This document shows positions 10,501 to 19,988 of a stretch of 64,000 nt of DNA, in pieces. Source of the stretch: Corynebacterium minutissimum (GTDB lineage Bacteria > Actinomycetota > Actinomycetes > Mycobacteriales > Mycobacteriaceae). The stretch is taken from positions 186,001 to 250,000 of the forward strand of contig NZ_JSEF01000015.1 in assembly GCF_000805675.1 (NCBI RefSeq), in the 5' to 3' direction. The notes under the pieces were generated by a model. It did no database searches, had not been told where the DNA came from, and saw only the letters and a program-made list of their open reading frames with translations. A program made the translations under genes and the position numbers. Within the stretch, counting starts at the first letter, position 1; every line of letters starts with the position of its first letter.

Positions 10501-11073
10501 CAAGCGGTCAAGGTTGGCTTGCATGCCAGTGAGCTTGCGCTGTGCTTTTTCCTTGCGGCGGCGGTGCTTCAGCACACCTGCGGCTTCCTCAATGTAGGCG
10601 CGACGATCCTCCGGCCGCGATTCCAGGATTTCTGCCAGCTTTCCTTGGCCCACAATGATGTGCATCTCGCGACCAATACCGGAGTCTGAGAGCAGCTCTT
10701 GGATGTCCATGAGGCGCGCCTTAGCGCCGTTAATCTCGTATTCACTCGCGCCATCGCGGAACATGCGCCGCGTGACGGAAACCTCCGAATACTCAATGGG
10801 AAGCGCACCATCCGAGTTATCAATGGTGAGGGTAACCTCAGCACGTCCTAAGGCTTTGCGCTCGCCGGCACCGGCGAAGATGACATCTTGCATCTTGCCG
10901 CCGCGCAGCGTCTTAGCGCTTCCTTCGCCCATGACCCACGCCAAGGCGTCGACGACGTTGGACTTACCCGAGCCGTTCGGGCCCACAACGGCACAAATGC
11001 CGGGCTCGAATTTCAGGTTCGTCGCAGACGCGAAGGACTTAAATCCTTTGAGCGTGAGCGATTTGAGGTGCAT
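7543..11073 (-). CDS. smc: Chromosome segregation protein SMC
   Basis: 1176-residue SMC ATPase that, with ScpA/ScpB, condenses and segregates the chromosome. Walker A GPNGSGKSN is at residues 31-39, followed by the Q-loop region MHIIVGQGKL. Two long coiled coils (about 160-500 and 660-1010) flank a hinge (about 505-650, with GLLVGEGWV). The signature LSGGEKSLTALAM and Walker B FYVMDEVEAALD lie near the C-terminus. The ATG at 11073 (MHLKSLTLKGFKSF) is the canonical SMC start; the frame stays open to 11232 but that would overlap acyP. The start is 10 bases past the acyP stop. Confidence 0.96.
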   Translation of the reverse strand: MHLKSLTLKGFKSFASATNLKFEPGICAVVGPNGSGKSNVVDALAWVMGEGSAKTLRGGKMQDVIFAGAGERKALGRAEVTLTIDNSDGALPIEYSEVSVTRRMFRDGASEYEINGAKARLMDIQELLSDSGIGREMHIIVGQGKLAEILESRPEDRRAYIEEAAGVLKHRRRKEKAQRKLTGMQANLDRLQDLTDELGKQLKPLARQAEAAKRAASVQADLRDARLRLAGDRVVRVRATFEDAERRAEVLAEQVEEVTAQLEEATANQLEIEAELGEVSPRAEAAQKLWFDLSTLSERISATQRIAAERASNVGAQVAYAGQDPDDLDAKAQLADDSHAELLAAAEEAAERLESIREEVAERREAFEAADKEHMAQLRAIADRREGVVRLIAAEENLAGQVAAAESELGRQEETLSSTKARTRDAQTEVDEVADKLSTLASEREPLEEAHVRAASESAAADKRLEQLRDAQRERERAVYSLRARIDTLGQTAPEALDLGEGFAPLADFISTRYETAVAAALGSFAEAQAGAVSEEIVANLAEASRTPLVDVSAADLGSGASSSATGWRLDADLPSGAEWLLDHMVVVPEVSAALTRLLSDVVLVKDFSAARAVVADDPRLRAVTPKGLLVGEGWVEAGTGSTSTVEVSAHIAEAEKQLDKASQELEELSGTLEGAKIAADDARVAAASAKAALREHDQEVEAWKRDHQRLLKQYEANKAEHEKSAARATDIEVQLVRLREELDEARDRLSRVDTDEQSDEPSSIERDEASTALEQVKAMEVEAQLAARSAEDKAAQAAGRGDALRRQAQHERQAKARHDQAMARRQAQAQLAGAVDKHAQDVAARAAHALERAAEERDELVTQRGVLQGRAQTAKQAVSATRQQLDRLTDSAHSSEIARSQAQVRVDEAEAKIVEQLGIAIPDLLKDYTPGEDFDRAAETARLKQAEKDLNSLGKVNPLALEEYKALEERYTFLSTQLDDVIQARKDLTGVIEDVDAQILQLFTDAWHDVEAEFPKVFQTLFPGGEGRLILTEPNDMLATGIEVEARPPGKKVKRLTLLSGGEKSLTALAMLVAIFRARPSPFYVMDEVEAALDDVNLRRLIALFEELRKDSQLIVITHQKPTMDVANVLYGVTMRGDGVTRVISQRMSRAGDAPGSAQAAEDATRLGVDAPRPQ

Positions 11074-11083
11074 TCGAACCAGT

Positions 11084-11368
11084 TTAGCGTTCGATGAAGC
11101 CGGACTCGCCGCGTGGCTCGGCCCACTGCTCCACCACGGCCTCAACCACGCCAGGGCGACGGGTGGTGGACGGTTCTTCACGCAGCAATTCCAGCAAACG
11201 CTCGCACTTCTCACGTGGGCCTTCGGCGACAACCTGAACGCGGCCGTCCTGCAGGTTGGTGGCGTGGCCAGCCAAGCCCAATTCCAAGGCGCGGGAACGG
11301 GTCCACCAACGGAAACCTACGCCCTGCACGGAGCCGAGAACGAACGCGGTCAGGCGCTGCTGTGTCAT
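11084..11368 (-). CDS. acyP: Acylphosphatase
   Basis: 94-residue acylphosphatase that hydrolyses carboxyl-phosphate bonds. The two catalytic residues are present: Arg20 in [11 protein letters not shown] and Asn38 in [13 protein letters not shown]. The length is typical. It starts immediately after the stop of the upstream AGCS symporter gene and is followed by smc, the usual actinobacterial acyP-smc pair. Confidence 0.95.
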   Translation of the reverse strand: MTQQRLTAFVLGSVQGVGFRWWTRSRALELGLAGHATNLQDGRVQVVAEGPREKCERLLELLREEPSTTRRPGVVEAVVEQWAEPRGESGFIER

Positions 11369-12895
11369 TTAAAACTCCCTCAAATTCGTGCGATCACCCA
11401 AATCGCGCTGGTGCTGCAGTTGGCGGCGATCCTCCAGGCTGCGGCGGGTTACCGGATCCGAGCCATCCCAGCATTCCACGCCCTTCAGTTCGGGCAGCAT
11501 ATCACGGTGGAAGACTGGGTCCACGCCTGTCCGGCGCTGCTCGTTGTAGTTCTTAAGCAGCTTAATGGCCACGCCCGACAGCGGCACGATGGCGCACACG
11601 TTGAGCAGCACCATGATGGCCGCGCCGGTATCGGCAAGATCGAAGATGGTACCCAACGGCGCGACCGCACCATAGAAGACGAAGGCCAGCACGATGATGC
11701 GGAAAGCCCACAGCACCCACTTCTTCTCCGAGAGGTACTCCACGTTGGACTCGGCAAGGTAGTAATTGCCCAGGATGGAGGAGAACGCTAGGAAGAAGAG
11801 GATAAAGGTGACAAAGTGGATTCCCCACTCACCTACCGTTCCGGCAAGAGCGTTCTGAGTCAGCGTAACGCCTTCAATGGCATCAGAGCCGAAAGTCTCA
11901 AAGTCGGTTCCCAGCAAAATGATGAAAGCCGTAATGGAGCAGACCACGAGGGTATCGAAGTACACACCGAGAGTCTGGACGAGGCCCTGTTTGACTGGGT
12001 GGGACACCGTGGCAGTTGCCGCGGCGTTAGGGGCAGAACCTTCACCGGCTTCGTTAGAGAACAAACCACGCTGAATGCCCTTGAGCATAGCCAAGCCCAA
12101 GGTGGCACCAGCCGCCTCACGGAAGCCGAAGGCAGAACCGATGATAGACACAACCATGTCCGGCACCTTGTCAAAGTTCAACGCCACAACAATGAAGCCA
12201 ACGACCAGGTAGGCAGCTGCCATGAAGGGAACAATAAATTGCGTCATAGTAGCGATACGCTGCACGCCACCAACGATGATGAGGCCTGCCACGAGGACGA
12301 TGGCAATGCCGACGCCTGCCTTAAACGCTAGGGAATCCTGACCGAAGGAAGCAGCCAGGGAATCAGAAATAGCGTTGGTCTGGAAGGCGTTGTAGAACCA
12401 TCCGAAGGTAATCGCGATGGCTACGGAAAACACAGTCGCCAGCGGAGTCCAGCCCAGTCCGCGGGACATGTAGTAGGCGGGGCCACCGCGATAGGCATCC
12501 CCTTCGCGTACCTTCCACAGCTGAGCCAAGGTGGACTCCACGAATGCCGTAGCACCACCCAAAATGGCGATGAGCCACATCCAGAACACCGCACCGGGGC
12601 CACCCACCGAAATCGCCACGGCAACACCCGCAACGTTGCCGGTTCCGACGCGGGATGCTGCGGAAATCGTGAAGGCCTTGAATGCCGAAATTCCGCCATA
12701 ATTGGCATCTTCATCCACGCCGATGCCCTTGGGCTTTTCGACGACCGCCTTGAACATGTCCGGCACCATACGCACCTGCACCACAGCGGTACGGATACCG
12801 AAGAAGAGGCCGGCGGCGATGAGCAGCCACGGCAAAACATAGGACCAGAGGCTGTTATTAATGGCACCAATCACAGTGCTAAAAACTTCTTGCAT
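11369..12895 (-). CDS. Sodium:alanine (glycine) symporter, AGCS family
   Basis: 508 residues from the ATG at 12895 (MQEVFSTVIGAINN); the frame is open to 12919 but without a better start. About 10-11 membrane segments. AGCS-typical sequence is clear: SRVGTGNVAGVAVAISVGGPGAVFWMW near residues 85-110, and GLFSNEAGEGSAPNAAATA near 285-303, which holds the conserved substrate/Na+ site residues. Predicted role: Na+-coupled uptake of alanine or glycine. The precise substrate cannot be read from sequence. Confidence 0.9.
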   Translation of the reverse strand: MQEVFSTVIGAINNSLWSYVLPWLLIAAGLFFGIRTAVVQVRMVPDMFKAVVEKPKGIGVDEDANYGGISAFKAFTISAASRVGTGNVAGVAVAISVGGPGAVFWMWLIAILGGATAFVESTLAQLWKVREGDAYRGGPAYYMSRGLGWTPLATVFSVAIAITFGWFYNAFQTNAISDSLAASFGQDSLAFKAGVGIAIVLVAGLIIVGGVQRIATMTQFIVPFMAAAYLVVGFIVVALNFDKVPDMVVSIIGSAFGFREAAGATLGLAMLKGIQRGLFSNEAGEGSAPNAAATATVSHPVKQGLVQTLGVYFDTLVVCSITAFIILLGTDFETFGSDAIEGVTLTQNALAGTVGEWGIHFVTFILFFLAFSSILGNYYLAESNVEYLSEKKWVLWAFRIIVLAFVFYGAVAPLGTIFDLADTGAAIMVLLNVCAIVPLSGVAIKLLKNYNEQRRTGVDPVFHRDMLPELKGVECWDGSDPVTRRSLEDRRQLQHQRDLGDRTNLREF

Positions 12896-12945
12896 GGGCC
12901 ATAATCTTAACGGCACCACCTACTAGAGACCTACTTGTGCGCCCC

Positions 12946-13776
12946 CTAAGCAGCACCCCTGCGCTGACAGGAGGGGCAATAGTGCGTGCCGCGTCCTCCC
13001 ACGACGGTTTTTACTAGTTCGGTTCCGCATCGATCACAAGGCCGACCGCCACGTCCGTAGGCATGCAAGGACCGGTCAAAATACCCGGATTCGCCATTGA
13101 CATTGACGTAGAGCGCATCGAAGCTGGTGCCGCCAACGTCGAGCGCAGCGCGCATAACCTCGGTGGCTGCGTGGACAATAGCCACGGCGTCTTTCTGACG
13201 CAGGGTGCTCGCCTTTTTCAGCGGGGAGATACCTGCTGCCCACAGAGCCTCATCGGCATAGATATTGCCCACACCACTGACGACAGTTTGGTCCAAAAGA
13301 GCCACCTTGACGGCGGTCTTCTTGGCGCGGATGCGGCGCGCGGCCGCAGTGATGTCGAAATCCGGCTCCAGCGGGTCAGGCGCAATGTGCGCCATCGTCA
13401 GCCACGGAGCCAGACGCCAGTACCCGAAGGTGCGCTGGTCGACGAAGCTGATGGGGGTGGCGTCATCAAGCACAGCCCGAATGCGCACGTGCGGGGAGTC
13501 CACCGCGCCGATGCGCACCTGGCCGGACATTCCTAAGTGGATAAAGAGGACATCGCGGGCCGGATCGCTCAGGTCTTCATCAGCGAATTCGAGCCACATG
13601 AATTTGCCTCGGCGTGCCGCCGCAGCAATGGTCCGGCCTTCCAGGAGCGCTGCGAGTGGCTCCTCCTGCCCGCGGTTCGCCCGCGGGTGCAGCACCTCTA
13701 CCGAGGTAAACGTACGCCCAGCGATGTAAGGCTCAAGGCCGCGGCGAACGGATTCGACTTCTGGAAGCTCCGGCAT
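12946..13776 (-). CDS. mutM: Formamidopyrimidine-DNA glycosylase
   Basis: 276-residue Fpg/MutM glycosylase/AP lyase that removes 8-oxoguanine and Fapy lesions. The catalytic N-terminus MPELPEVE (Pro2, Glu3) is intact. VGNIYADEALWAAGISP forms the helix-two-turn-helix, and the C-terminal zinc finger CDRCG...CPSC is complete. The ATG adjoins the rnc stop, so mutM is cotranscribed with rnc, a common bacterial pairing. Confidence 0.97.
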   Translation of the reverse strand: MPELPEVESVRRGLEPYIAGRTFTSVEVLHPRANRGQEEPLAALLEGRTIAAAARRGKFMWLEFADEDLSDPARDVLFIHLGMSGQVRIGAVDSPHVRIRAVLDDATPISFVDQRTFGYWRLAPWLTMAHIAPDPLEPDFDITAAARRIRAKKTAVKVALLDQTVVSGVGNIYADEALWAAGISPLKKASTLRQKDAVAIVHAATEVMRAALDVGGTSFDALYVNVNGESGYFDRSLHAYGRGGRPCDRCGTELVKTVVGGRGTHYCPSCQRRGAA

Positions 13777-14547
13777 CTAGCTCTCTTTGGCTGCAGTGCC
13801 TTGGACTAGAAGCGGGGTTTCGCGCAGCGCTTGGCAGGCTTCTTCCGCTGCTTTCTGCTCCGCGAGCTTCTTGTTGTGGCCCGTACCGCGCCCCACGGTC
13901 AGACCAGCGACAGTGGCCACGGCGCTAAAGGTTTGATCATGTTCCGGCCCAGTAGAAGTAGCCGAATAGACCGGCATTGCTGCCTTCAGCTCCGCGCACA
14001 GCTCCTGCAGAGTTGTCTTCCAGTCCATATGGCGGCCAGACACCACGGCGTTCTCGATCTTGGCGGCAAAAAGGTTCAGGATGACCTTGCGTGCTACTTC
14101 GAATCCGTGCTGGCGGTAAATCGCTCCCAGGATCGCTTCCGTGGTATCAGCGAGGATGGAGTCCTTATCGCGACCGCCGGTGGTCTGCTCGCCTTTGCCC
14201 AACAAAATGTGCTTGCCCAGATCAATCTCACGGGCCACATCTGACAGGCCGTAGCGCGAGACGATGGAGGCGCGCATCTTGGAGATATCCGATTCCGGGC
14301 GGGACGGATAGCGCTCATAGAGCTTCGCGGCAATCGACAAACCCAGCACGGCATCCCCGAGGAACTCGAGGCGCTCGTTATTGGGTAGGTGGCCGTTCTC
14401 GTTGGCAAAGGATCGGTGCGTCAGTGCCAAACACAGGTGTTCGTCACTGATGTCTACGCCCAGTGCGGCGAGCAACGGGGCGTGGTCTACCTCGGCATAG
14501 GCAGCTGCGAGGGCTTCTTCTCCTGTGAGCTTCTTTTTCTTGCTCAT
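13777..14547 (-). CDS. rnc: Ribonuclease III
   Basis: 256-residue double-strand-specific RNase for rRNA processing and mRNA turnover. The signature NNERLEFLGDAVLG lies at residues 56-69; a second metal-binding acidic cluster is seen in ILADTTEAILGAIY (~134-147). A dsRNA-binding domain occupies ~175-245 (DWKTTLQEL ... GTGHNKKLAEQKAAEEA). The ATG overlaps the yceD stop by four bases. N-terminal residues 1-20 are a short Lys-rich extension. Confidence 0.96.
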   Translation of the reverse strand: MSKKKKLTGEEALAAAYAEVDHAPLLAALGVDISDEHLCLALTHRSFANENGHLPNNERLEFLGDAVLGLSIAAKLYERYPSRPESDISKMRASIVSRYGLSDVAREIDLGKHILLGKGEQTTGGRDKDSILADTTEAILGAIYRQHGFEVARKVILNLFAAKIENAVVSGRHMDWKTTLQELCAELKAAMPVYSATSTGPEHDQTFSAVATVAGLTVGRGTGHNKKLAEQKAAEEACQALRETPLLVQGTAAKES

Positions 14548-15083
14548 AGGAACTTCTCCAGACCTGACCAGCGAGGATCCACACGTTCTTCTTCACCAGA
14601 GACACCCGTGGTAACGCCCTCCGGTGTATCTGCTTCACAGCCGTCCTCGCAGGTCGGGGCGAAAGGCAAAGTTAAACCGGCTTCATCAATAACGGTCTGC
14701 AGCAAATCGAGGATTCCATCTTTGACCTCCGGTACTTCATCACCGGAGCCTTGGTCGTGCTCATCGGTGTCGTCTCCACTGATGAAAGACTCATCCGCCG
14801 CGAAGACCTGGGACACGTGGAGATCCAATTCTGGGTGGAGTTCCGCCAAACAGCGCGCGCATTCGCCGCTGAGGGTGCCAGTGACATCGGCATCCACCAG
14901 AATGCCCGATCCCAATGGGGTCAGGGTGGCGTCTACCGTTAGTTCATCGCCTTTCGGAATGGCGATCATTTCCACGCCGATGCGTTCCGGGGCGGGGCCG
15001 GTCTGAACGCGGTGCTCGGGCAGCACTTCGGAGCCTTGGCTGCGCAACAATTCCGTCACGTCGAACTTCAAAGGTGAATTCAT
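14544..15083 (-). CDS. YceD family (DUF177) protein
   Basis: 179-residue DUF177/YceD protein. Homologues are linked to 23S rRNA maturation or ribosome assembly and usually sit next to rpmF; here no rpmF follows and rnc comes directly, as in mycobacteria. The cysteine motif CARCL (about residue 92) and a later CEDGC could bind metal. The middle (residues ~105-140) is acidic. It is the first gene of the minus-strand run reaching ftsY, so its promoter must be in the 15084-15255 gap. Confidence 0.88.
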   Translation of the reverse strand: MNSPLKFDVTELLRSQGSEVLPEHRVQTGPAPERIGVEMIAIPKGDELTVDATLTPLGSGILVDADVTGTLSGECARCLAELHPELDLHVSQVFAADESFISGDDTDEHDQGSGDEVPEVKDGILDLLQTVIDEAGLTLPFAPTCEDGCEADTPEGVTTGVSGEEERVDPRWSGLEKFL

Positions 15084-15127
15084 AGCATCACCCAGCTTAC
15101 CTTGTGCCGCCTAATCCCCCACTCCGG

Positions 15128-15170
15128 TGCCAGCTGGCAATGCCTGCCAGTTGACCCCCGCTGACTGGCA
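15128..15170. promoter_or_regulatory. Cluster of TGCCAG dyads in divergent promoter region
   Basis: A perfect 12-bp palindrome TGCCAGCTGGCA (15128-15139) is followed by a second dyad, TGCCAGT (15145-15151) with ACTGGCA (15164-15170). Four copies of the TGCCAG half site thus lie within 43 bases between yceD (minus) and the orphan membrane gene (plus). This looks like an operator cluster; I do not know the regulator. Confidence 0.45.
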
Positions 15171-15196
15171 ACAGCCTGAATGCTGGGGCACAACCG

Positions 15197-15245
15197 CGTA
15201 GGGACTTGTGTGCAGCACTCGCTAAGTGGTGCTTGCACCCCTACG
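15197..15245 (+). promoter_or_regulatory. Long leader hairpin abutting the RBS of the 15256 gene
   Basis: Outer stem CGTAGGG (15197-15203) pairs with CCCTACG (15239-15245). The inner stem GTGCAGCAC (15210-15218) pairs with GTGCTTGCAC (15229-15238) through one bulged T, with a 10-base loop. The structure ends exactly where the Shine-Dalgarno GGTGGA (15245-15250) begins, so folding could control ribosome access. Confidence 0.5.
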
Positions 15246-15255
15246 GTGGAATGAC

Positions 15256-15876
15256 ATGAGCAACGCCACTACTCATTCAGCCACCATCACGGACGCGGCG
15301 CACAACCTCGCGGGGCTCTACCCAGTGCAGTGCCTCGCCCCAGCCGTGGTGTTGGCCGCCATCGGTGTGGTTTTCCGGCACGTGGTGACGCGACATCGGC
15401 CGAGTGTCTTTGGCCGTGATGGCCTTGTGCTGCACCACGTGGCGCCGATCGCCGCCCTCGCCGGCATTATGGTGGGCGCCGTGGCGCTGCTGCCGCTGCA
15501 TTTCAGCTCCACCGTGATTATCTCCTCGGCATTGTTTTCTCTGTTTGCCGCGTTCATTGTCTGGGGCGCCCGGGAATCTATTTCCGCAGCATTCCTCACC
15601 GTCGGCATGATGATGCTCAGCGTGGGCGCAGTTGACCTCATGATCGCCGTGGCTGGCGCCCCATGGGCTCCCCTCACTGATCCCCTGACGGGCGGGCTGG
15701 GCTTTGGCAGCATGTGGGTACTCTATGCCCTACCCGGTATTATTGCTGCTGGCCTCGCTGCCGCTTTAAGTACCATGCCTGCAGCTGAAGCTGACCGCAT
15801 TCGCCGCGCCGAGGCTGCCCGCGAGGCCTCCCAGGCTCCCGATGCCTCGCGCCGCTCCTACCCCGCCGCAGCTTAA
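15256..15876 (+). CDS. Hypothetical multi-pass membrane protein
   Basis: 206 residues from the ATG at 15256, which has GGTGGA five bases upstream. Five to six hydrophobic segments (roughly residues 20-40, 60-80, 82-105, 108-135, 155-180) are followed by a charged Ala/Arg/Glu-rich tail (AEADRIRRAEAAREASQ). I do not recognise a family. The opposite orientation to yceD and sepIVA makes it a monocistronic island. Function unknown. Confidence 0.7.
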   Translation: MSNATTHSATITDAAHNLAGLYPVQCLAPAVVLAAIGVVFRHVVTRHRPSVFGRDGLVLHHVAPIAALAGIMVGAVALLPLHFSSTVIISSALFSLFAAFIVWGARESISAAFLTVGMMMLSVGAVDLMIAVAGAPWAPLTDPLTGGLGFGSMWVLYALPGIIAAGLAAALSTMPAAEADRIRRAEAAREASQAPDASRRSYPAAA

Positions 15877-15947
15877 GAATGAGCTCCGAGTAACGCTCCC
15901 GGCAACGGCCTAACGGCCTCGGCTGGGAGCTTTGTACGTTGTGCGTT

Positions 15948-16742
15948 CTAGTAGTCGCGCGGTGCGCGGGGCGCACGGCGCGGACGGGTCTCGCCGCGGT
16001 CCCAGCTTTCGCTACGCGCCTCACCGCGTGCCTCACGGCCCTCTGGGCGACCTTCGGCACGGGAGTCACCGCGCGACTCGCCTCGGGAACGCACTCCCGC
16101 GCCGCGGCGCAGAGCGGAGCGGTCATTGTTCACGGTGCGCAGCAGATCAGACAACGTGGTCTCGAATTCGCCCAGCTTTGCGTCCACAAACTCATCACAC
16201 TCGGTACGCAGGCGGTTGGACTCAGAATGCGCAGTTTCGACAATGCGGTGCGCCTCATCATCAGCGCGGCGCACAACCTCAGACTCAGAAACGAGACGTT
16301 CCTGCTCTGCCTGTCCGGCGGCAACGGTACGCTGGTATTCCTCATCTGCCTGGGCGCGGGTGCGCTCAGCATCGGCGCGGGCGTTATCCACTAGGTTGGT
16401 AGCTTCATCTTCGGCTTGGGCCACCATGGTGGTGGCGCGATGTTGAGCGTCGGCAAGCATGGCATCCGCATCCTCACGCGCACGAGTAACCGTGTCATCT
16501 GCCTGGGCATTGGCATCAGAAATAATCTGGTCCGCGCGCTCCTCCGCGCCCTGCAGAATCTCATCCTGCTTGTCCAAGACGTCCTGAGCGTCATCCATTT
16601 CGACGGGGAGGGCATTACGAAGGTCATCAAGAAGCGCCAGCATCTCGTGGCGCGGGACCATGCAATTGGAGGTCATTGGAACGGCGTAGGCCTGTTCCAG
16701 ATTGCGAACAAGTTCATCGAGGGACTCAAAAACGCGGTACAT
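15948..16742 (-). CDS. sepIVA: SepIVA-like coiled-coil cell-division protein
   Basis: 264 residues starting MYRVFESLDELVRNLEQAY. The N-terminal ~60 residues are globular; residues ~60-195 form a long coiled coil rich in Ala, Glu and Asp. The last ~55 residues are Arg/Gly/Glu-rich and disordered (RSRGESRGDSRAEGRPEGRE). It resembles mycobacterial Rv2927c/SepIVA, a DivIVA-like septation factor that also sits next to the DUF177 gene and rnc, and here it lies one gene away. It is distinct from the DivIVA/Wag31 polar growth protein, which has a different N-terminus. Assignment combines the N-terminal motif with gene position. Confidence 0.78.
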   Translation of the reverse strand: MYRVFESLDELVRNLEQAYAVPMTSNCMVPRHEMLALLDDLRNALPVEMDDAQDVLDKQDEILQGAEERADQIISDANAQADDTVTRAREDADAMLADAQHRATTMVAQAEDEATNLVDNARADAERTRAQADEEYQRTVAAGQAEQERLVSESEVVRRADDEAHRIVETAHSESNRLRTECDEFVDAKLGEFETTLSDLLRTVNNDRSALRRGAGVRSRGESRGDSRAEGRPEGREARGEARSESWDRGETRPRRAPRAPRDY

Positions 16743-16802
16743 GGCACCAGCCTAACCAAGCCCGTGCGCAGCGCGACGTATCCCACGCGGGTGTTGACAG
16801 CG

Positions 16803-16850
16803 AAAACCTCCCCGTCGCGCTCTTGTTTGTTAGCGCGAGGGGTGGAGGTT
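16803..16850 (-). terminator. Terminator after gdhA
   Basis: Long imperfect hairpin: 16805-16821 pairs with 16832-16850 (core TCGCGCT/AGCGCGA plus AACCTCC/GGAGGTT) around a 10-base loop. On the minus strand it is followed by TTTTCG, 31 bases past the gdhA stop. Confidence 0.8.
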
Positions 16851-16880
16851 GCATCGCGGCAGAACGCCTGACGCCGAACG

Positions 16881-18272
<1,392 letters not shown>

Positions 18273-18400
18273 TTAATGAACAGTTGTTAGTTTTCTATCA
18301 TGCGACCTAAATTGCAACCTGGGCTGGCCCACTAATCACTAACTAGCAGCTCAGATACCCAAAATTTTTTCGTCACACGAGGGCCCATATACTCGTGACC

Positions 18401-19564
18401 ATGCGCATCCTTGTTGCCCCTGACTCTTTTAAAGGCACCGCCACTGCAAACGAGGCCGCTGCCGCGATAGCTCTCGGTGCCCGGCGCGCCCTGAATAGTG
18501 CCGGGCTTTCCGCTACGTCCACTGTGACAACGCTTCCGATGGCTGATGGCGGCGAAGGTACTGCTGAGGTACTCGCCAGCGCCGCAGTCGCGCGTACTGG
18601 CAGCACTGGCCAGACTATTACGCTACCCACCACGGATGCGGTGGGCCGACTCACCGAAGCCAGCTACTACCTCGTGGGCGAGGAGGCGTTTATCGACGTT
18701 GCCGCGGCGACCGGCCTGCCTGCTGTATCCGATGCCCTCGACCCGCTGCATGCAGATTCCTACGGCACCGGTGTTTTAATCGCTGATGCGGAGGCGCGCG
18801 GCGCAAAGCACATTGTCTTAGGCTTGGGTGGAAGCGTCAGTATCGACGGCGGCCTGGGAATTCTCACCGCATTAGGCGCGGCAGCCCACGATGCACGCGG
18901 CTATGCACTCCCTAAAGGCGGCGCCCCACTGGTCACCCTCAACACCATCGATACCGCGCAACTCAACATGAAAGCTGCCCTGCTGGACTACACGTTGGTA
19001 ACTGATACGCGCGCAGTCCCCATCCAGGCGGCCACAATGTATGGCCCACAAAAAGGCGCCGAGGGCGAGCAGGTAGCGCTACTGGCTGGCGCCATGCTCC
19101 AGCTGTGCGCAGTCACTGATACCAATCCGCAGGCGGAATTTATGGGCGCGGCCGGCGGAATCCCGATTGCGTTGAGCTGGCTTTCGCGCACGCTGTGGGG
19201 CACAGATGAGCACTGCCGAATCGTTCCCGGCGGGCGCTACGTCGCTGAAGCACTTAATCTCCCCACGCTCGCTGCGGAGGCCGACCTCCTCATTACTGGC
19301 GAAGGCCGCTTTGACGAACAATCCCTCACCGGAAAAGTAGTCGGCACGCTAGCCGAGCTCACGGAAGAAGCAGCAGGTTCCCCGACTCTCGGCATCGTTG
19401 CCGGTTCCGCAACTGCCCCGGCCCCAGCCGGGGCACTGCTCCAAGAATTAGAAAGCGACGGGAGCAATGCCACCAGCAGTGAGGTGGCCGCAGCAATCAG
19501 CAGCGCCGCCGAGCGCCTCGTGACAGAATTTATTGAGGCATCCGTTCCGGACGCTAGGGGTTAA
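18401..19564 (+). CDS. glxK: Glycerate kinase
   Basis: About 387 residues (ATG 18401; a GTG two codons earlier at 18395 is an alternative). Begins MRILVAPDSFKGTATANEAA, the signature of the GlxK-type glycerate 2-kinase family. Other family stretches: PMADGGEGTAEVL (~45-57), HIVLGLGGSVSIDGGLGILTALGA (~138-160), GAEGEQVALLAGAM, and TGEGRFDEQSLTGK near 300. It phosphorylates glycerate with ATP. The gene ends 11 bases inside the convergent gene at 19554. Confidence 0.93.
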   Translation: MRILVAPDSFKGTATANEAAAAIALGARRALNSAGLSATSTVTTLPMADGGEGTAEVLASAAVARTGSTGQTITLPTTDAVGRLTEASYYLVGEEAFIDVAAATGLPAVSDALDPLHADSYGTGVLIADAEARGAKHIVLGLGGSVSIDGGLGILTALGAAAHDARGYALPKGGAPLVTLNTIDTAQLNMKAALLDYTLVTDTRAVPIQAATMYGPQKGAEGEQVALLAGAMLQLCAVTDTNPQAEFMGAAGGIPIALSWLSRTLWGTDEHCRIVPGGRYVAEALNLPTLAAEADLLITGEGRFDEQSLTGKVVGTLAELTEEAAGSPTLGIVAGSATAPAPAGALLQELESDGSNATSSEVAAAISSAAERLVTEFIEASVPDARG

Positions 19565-19952
19565 CCTGCACCGACCACGGGAAGATGGCCGGGCGCTCGT
19601 GTGCTACTTCATCTTCGAGCAGGACGTGATCCTTCGGCAGCACCGCATGGGGCGTGAGTAGACGGGCAAGCACCATGGTGAGCTGATTGACCGACCCGGT
19701 CACGCCCTCCACCGCAATCTCGTAGCGGTGAACACTCGCACCGTCGAGGTCGCGGTCTTCATGCTCGTCGCGGTAGGTCTGGCGCAGCTGCTCCTCCAGC
19801 CCCTCTTGGATCGCCGGTTCCTCTACGTGGGTAACATCGGCTGAGGTCAGCGAGTTGTTATCTACCAGCTTCTGCGTGGCAGTACAAAAGATTTCGGCAA
19901 CGCGCTCGACTTGGGCATTCGGCACCAGAACATCAAACTGAATCATTGGCAT
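19554..19952 (-). CDS. Conserved hypothetical protein
   Basis: 132 residues (MPMIQFDVLVPNAQVERVAE; an internal ATG two codons in at 19946 is possible). Compact alpha/beta composition without signal peptide or membrane segment; ends in a Trp-containing FPWSVQVNP. No recognised domain. It overlaps the 3' end of glxK by 11 bases in convergent orientation and is divergent from the amidohydrolase gene 36 bases away, so those two may share a promoter region. Confidence 0.65.
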   Translation of the reverse strand: MPMIQFDVLVPNAQVERVAEIFCTATQKLVDNNSLTSADVTHVEEPAIQEGLEEQLRQTYRDEHEDRDLDGASVHRYEIAVEGVTGSVNQLTMVLARLLTPHAVLPKDHVLLEDEVAHERPAIFPWSVQVNP

Positions 19953-19988
19953 GTAGGCAACCCTACCCTAACTTGAAGGAGAGTAACT

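Noticed and set aside
15880..15935. Possible terminator after the orphan membrane gene (GCTCCC...GGGAGC TTT)
   Set aside because: Stem is short and interrupted, with only three T residues; weak evidence.
18288..18312. Possible AmtR box upstream of gdhA (TTTCTAT then a poor second half)
   Set aside because: Only the first half of the TTTCTAT-N6-GATAGA consensus is present; the second half reads ACCTAA. Not strong enough to call.
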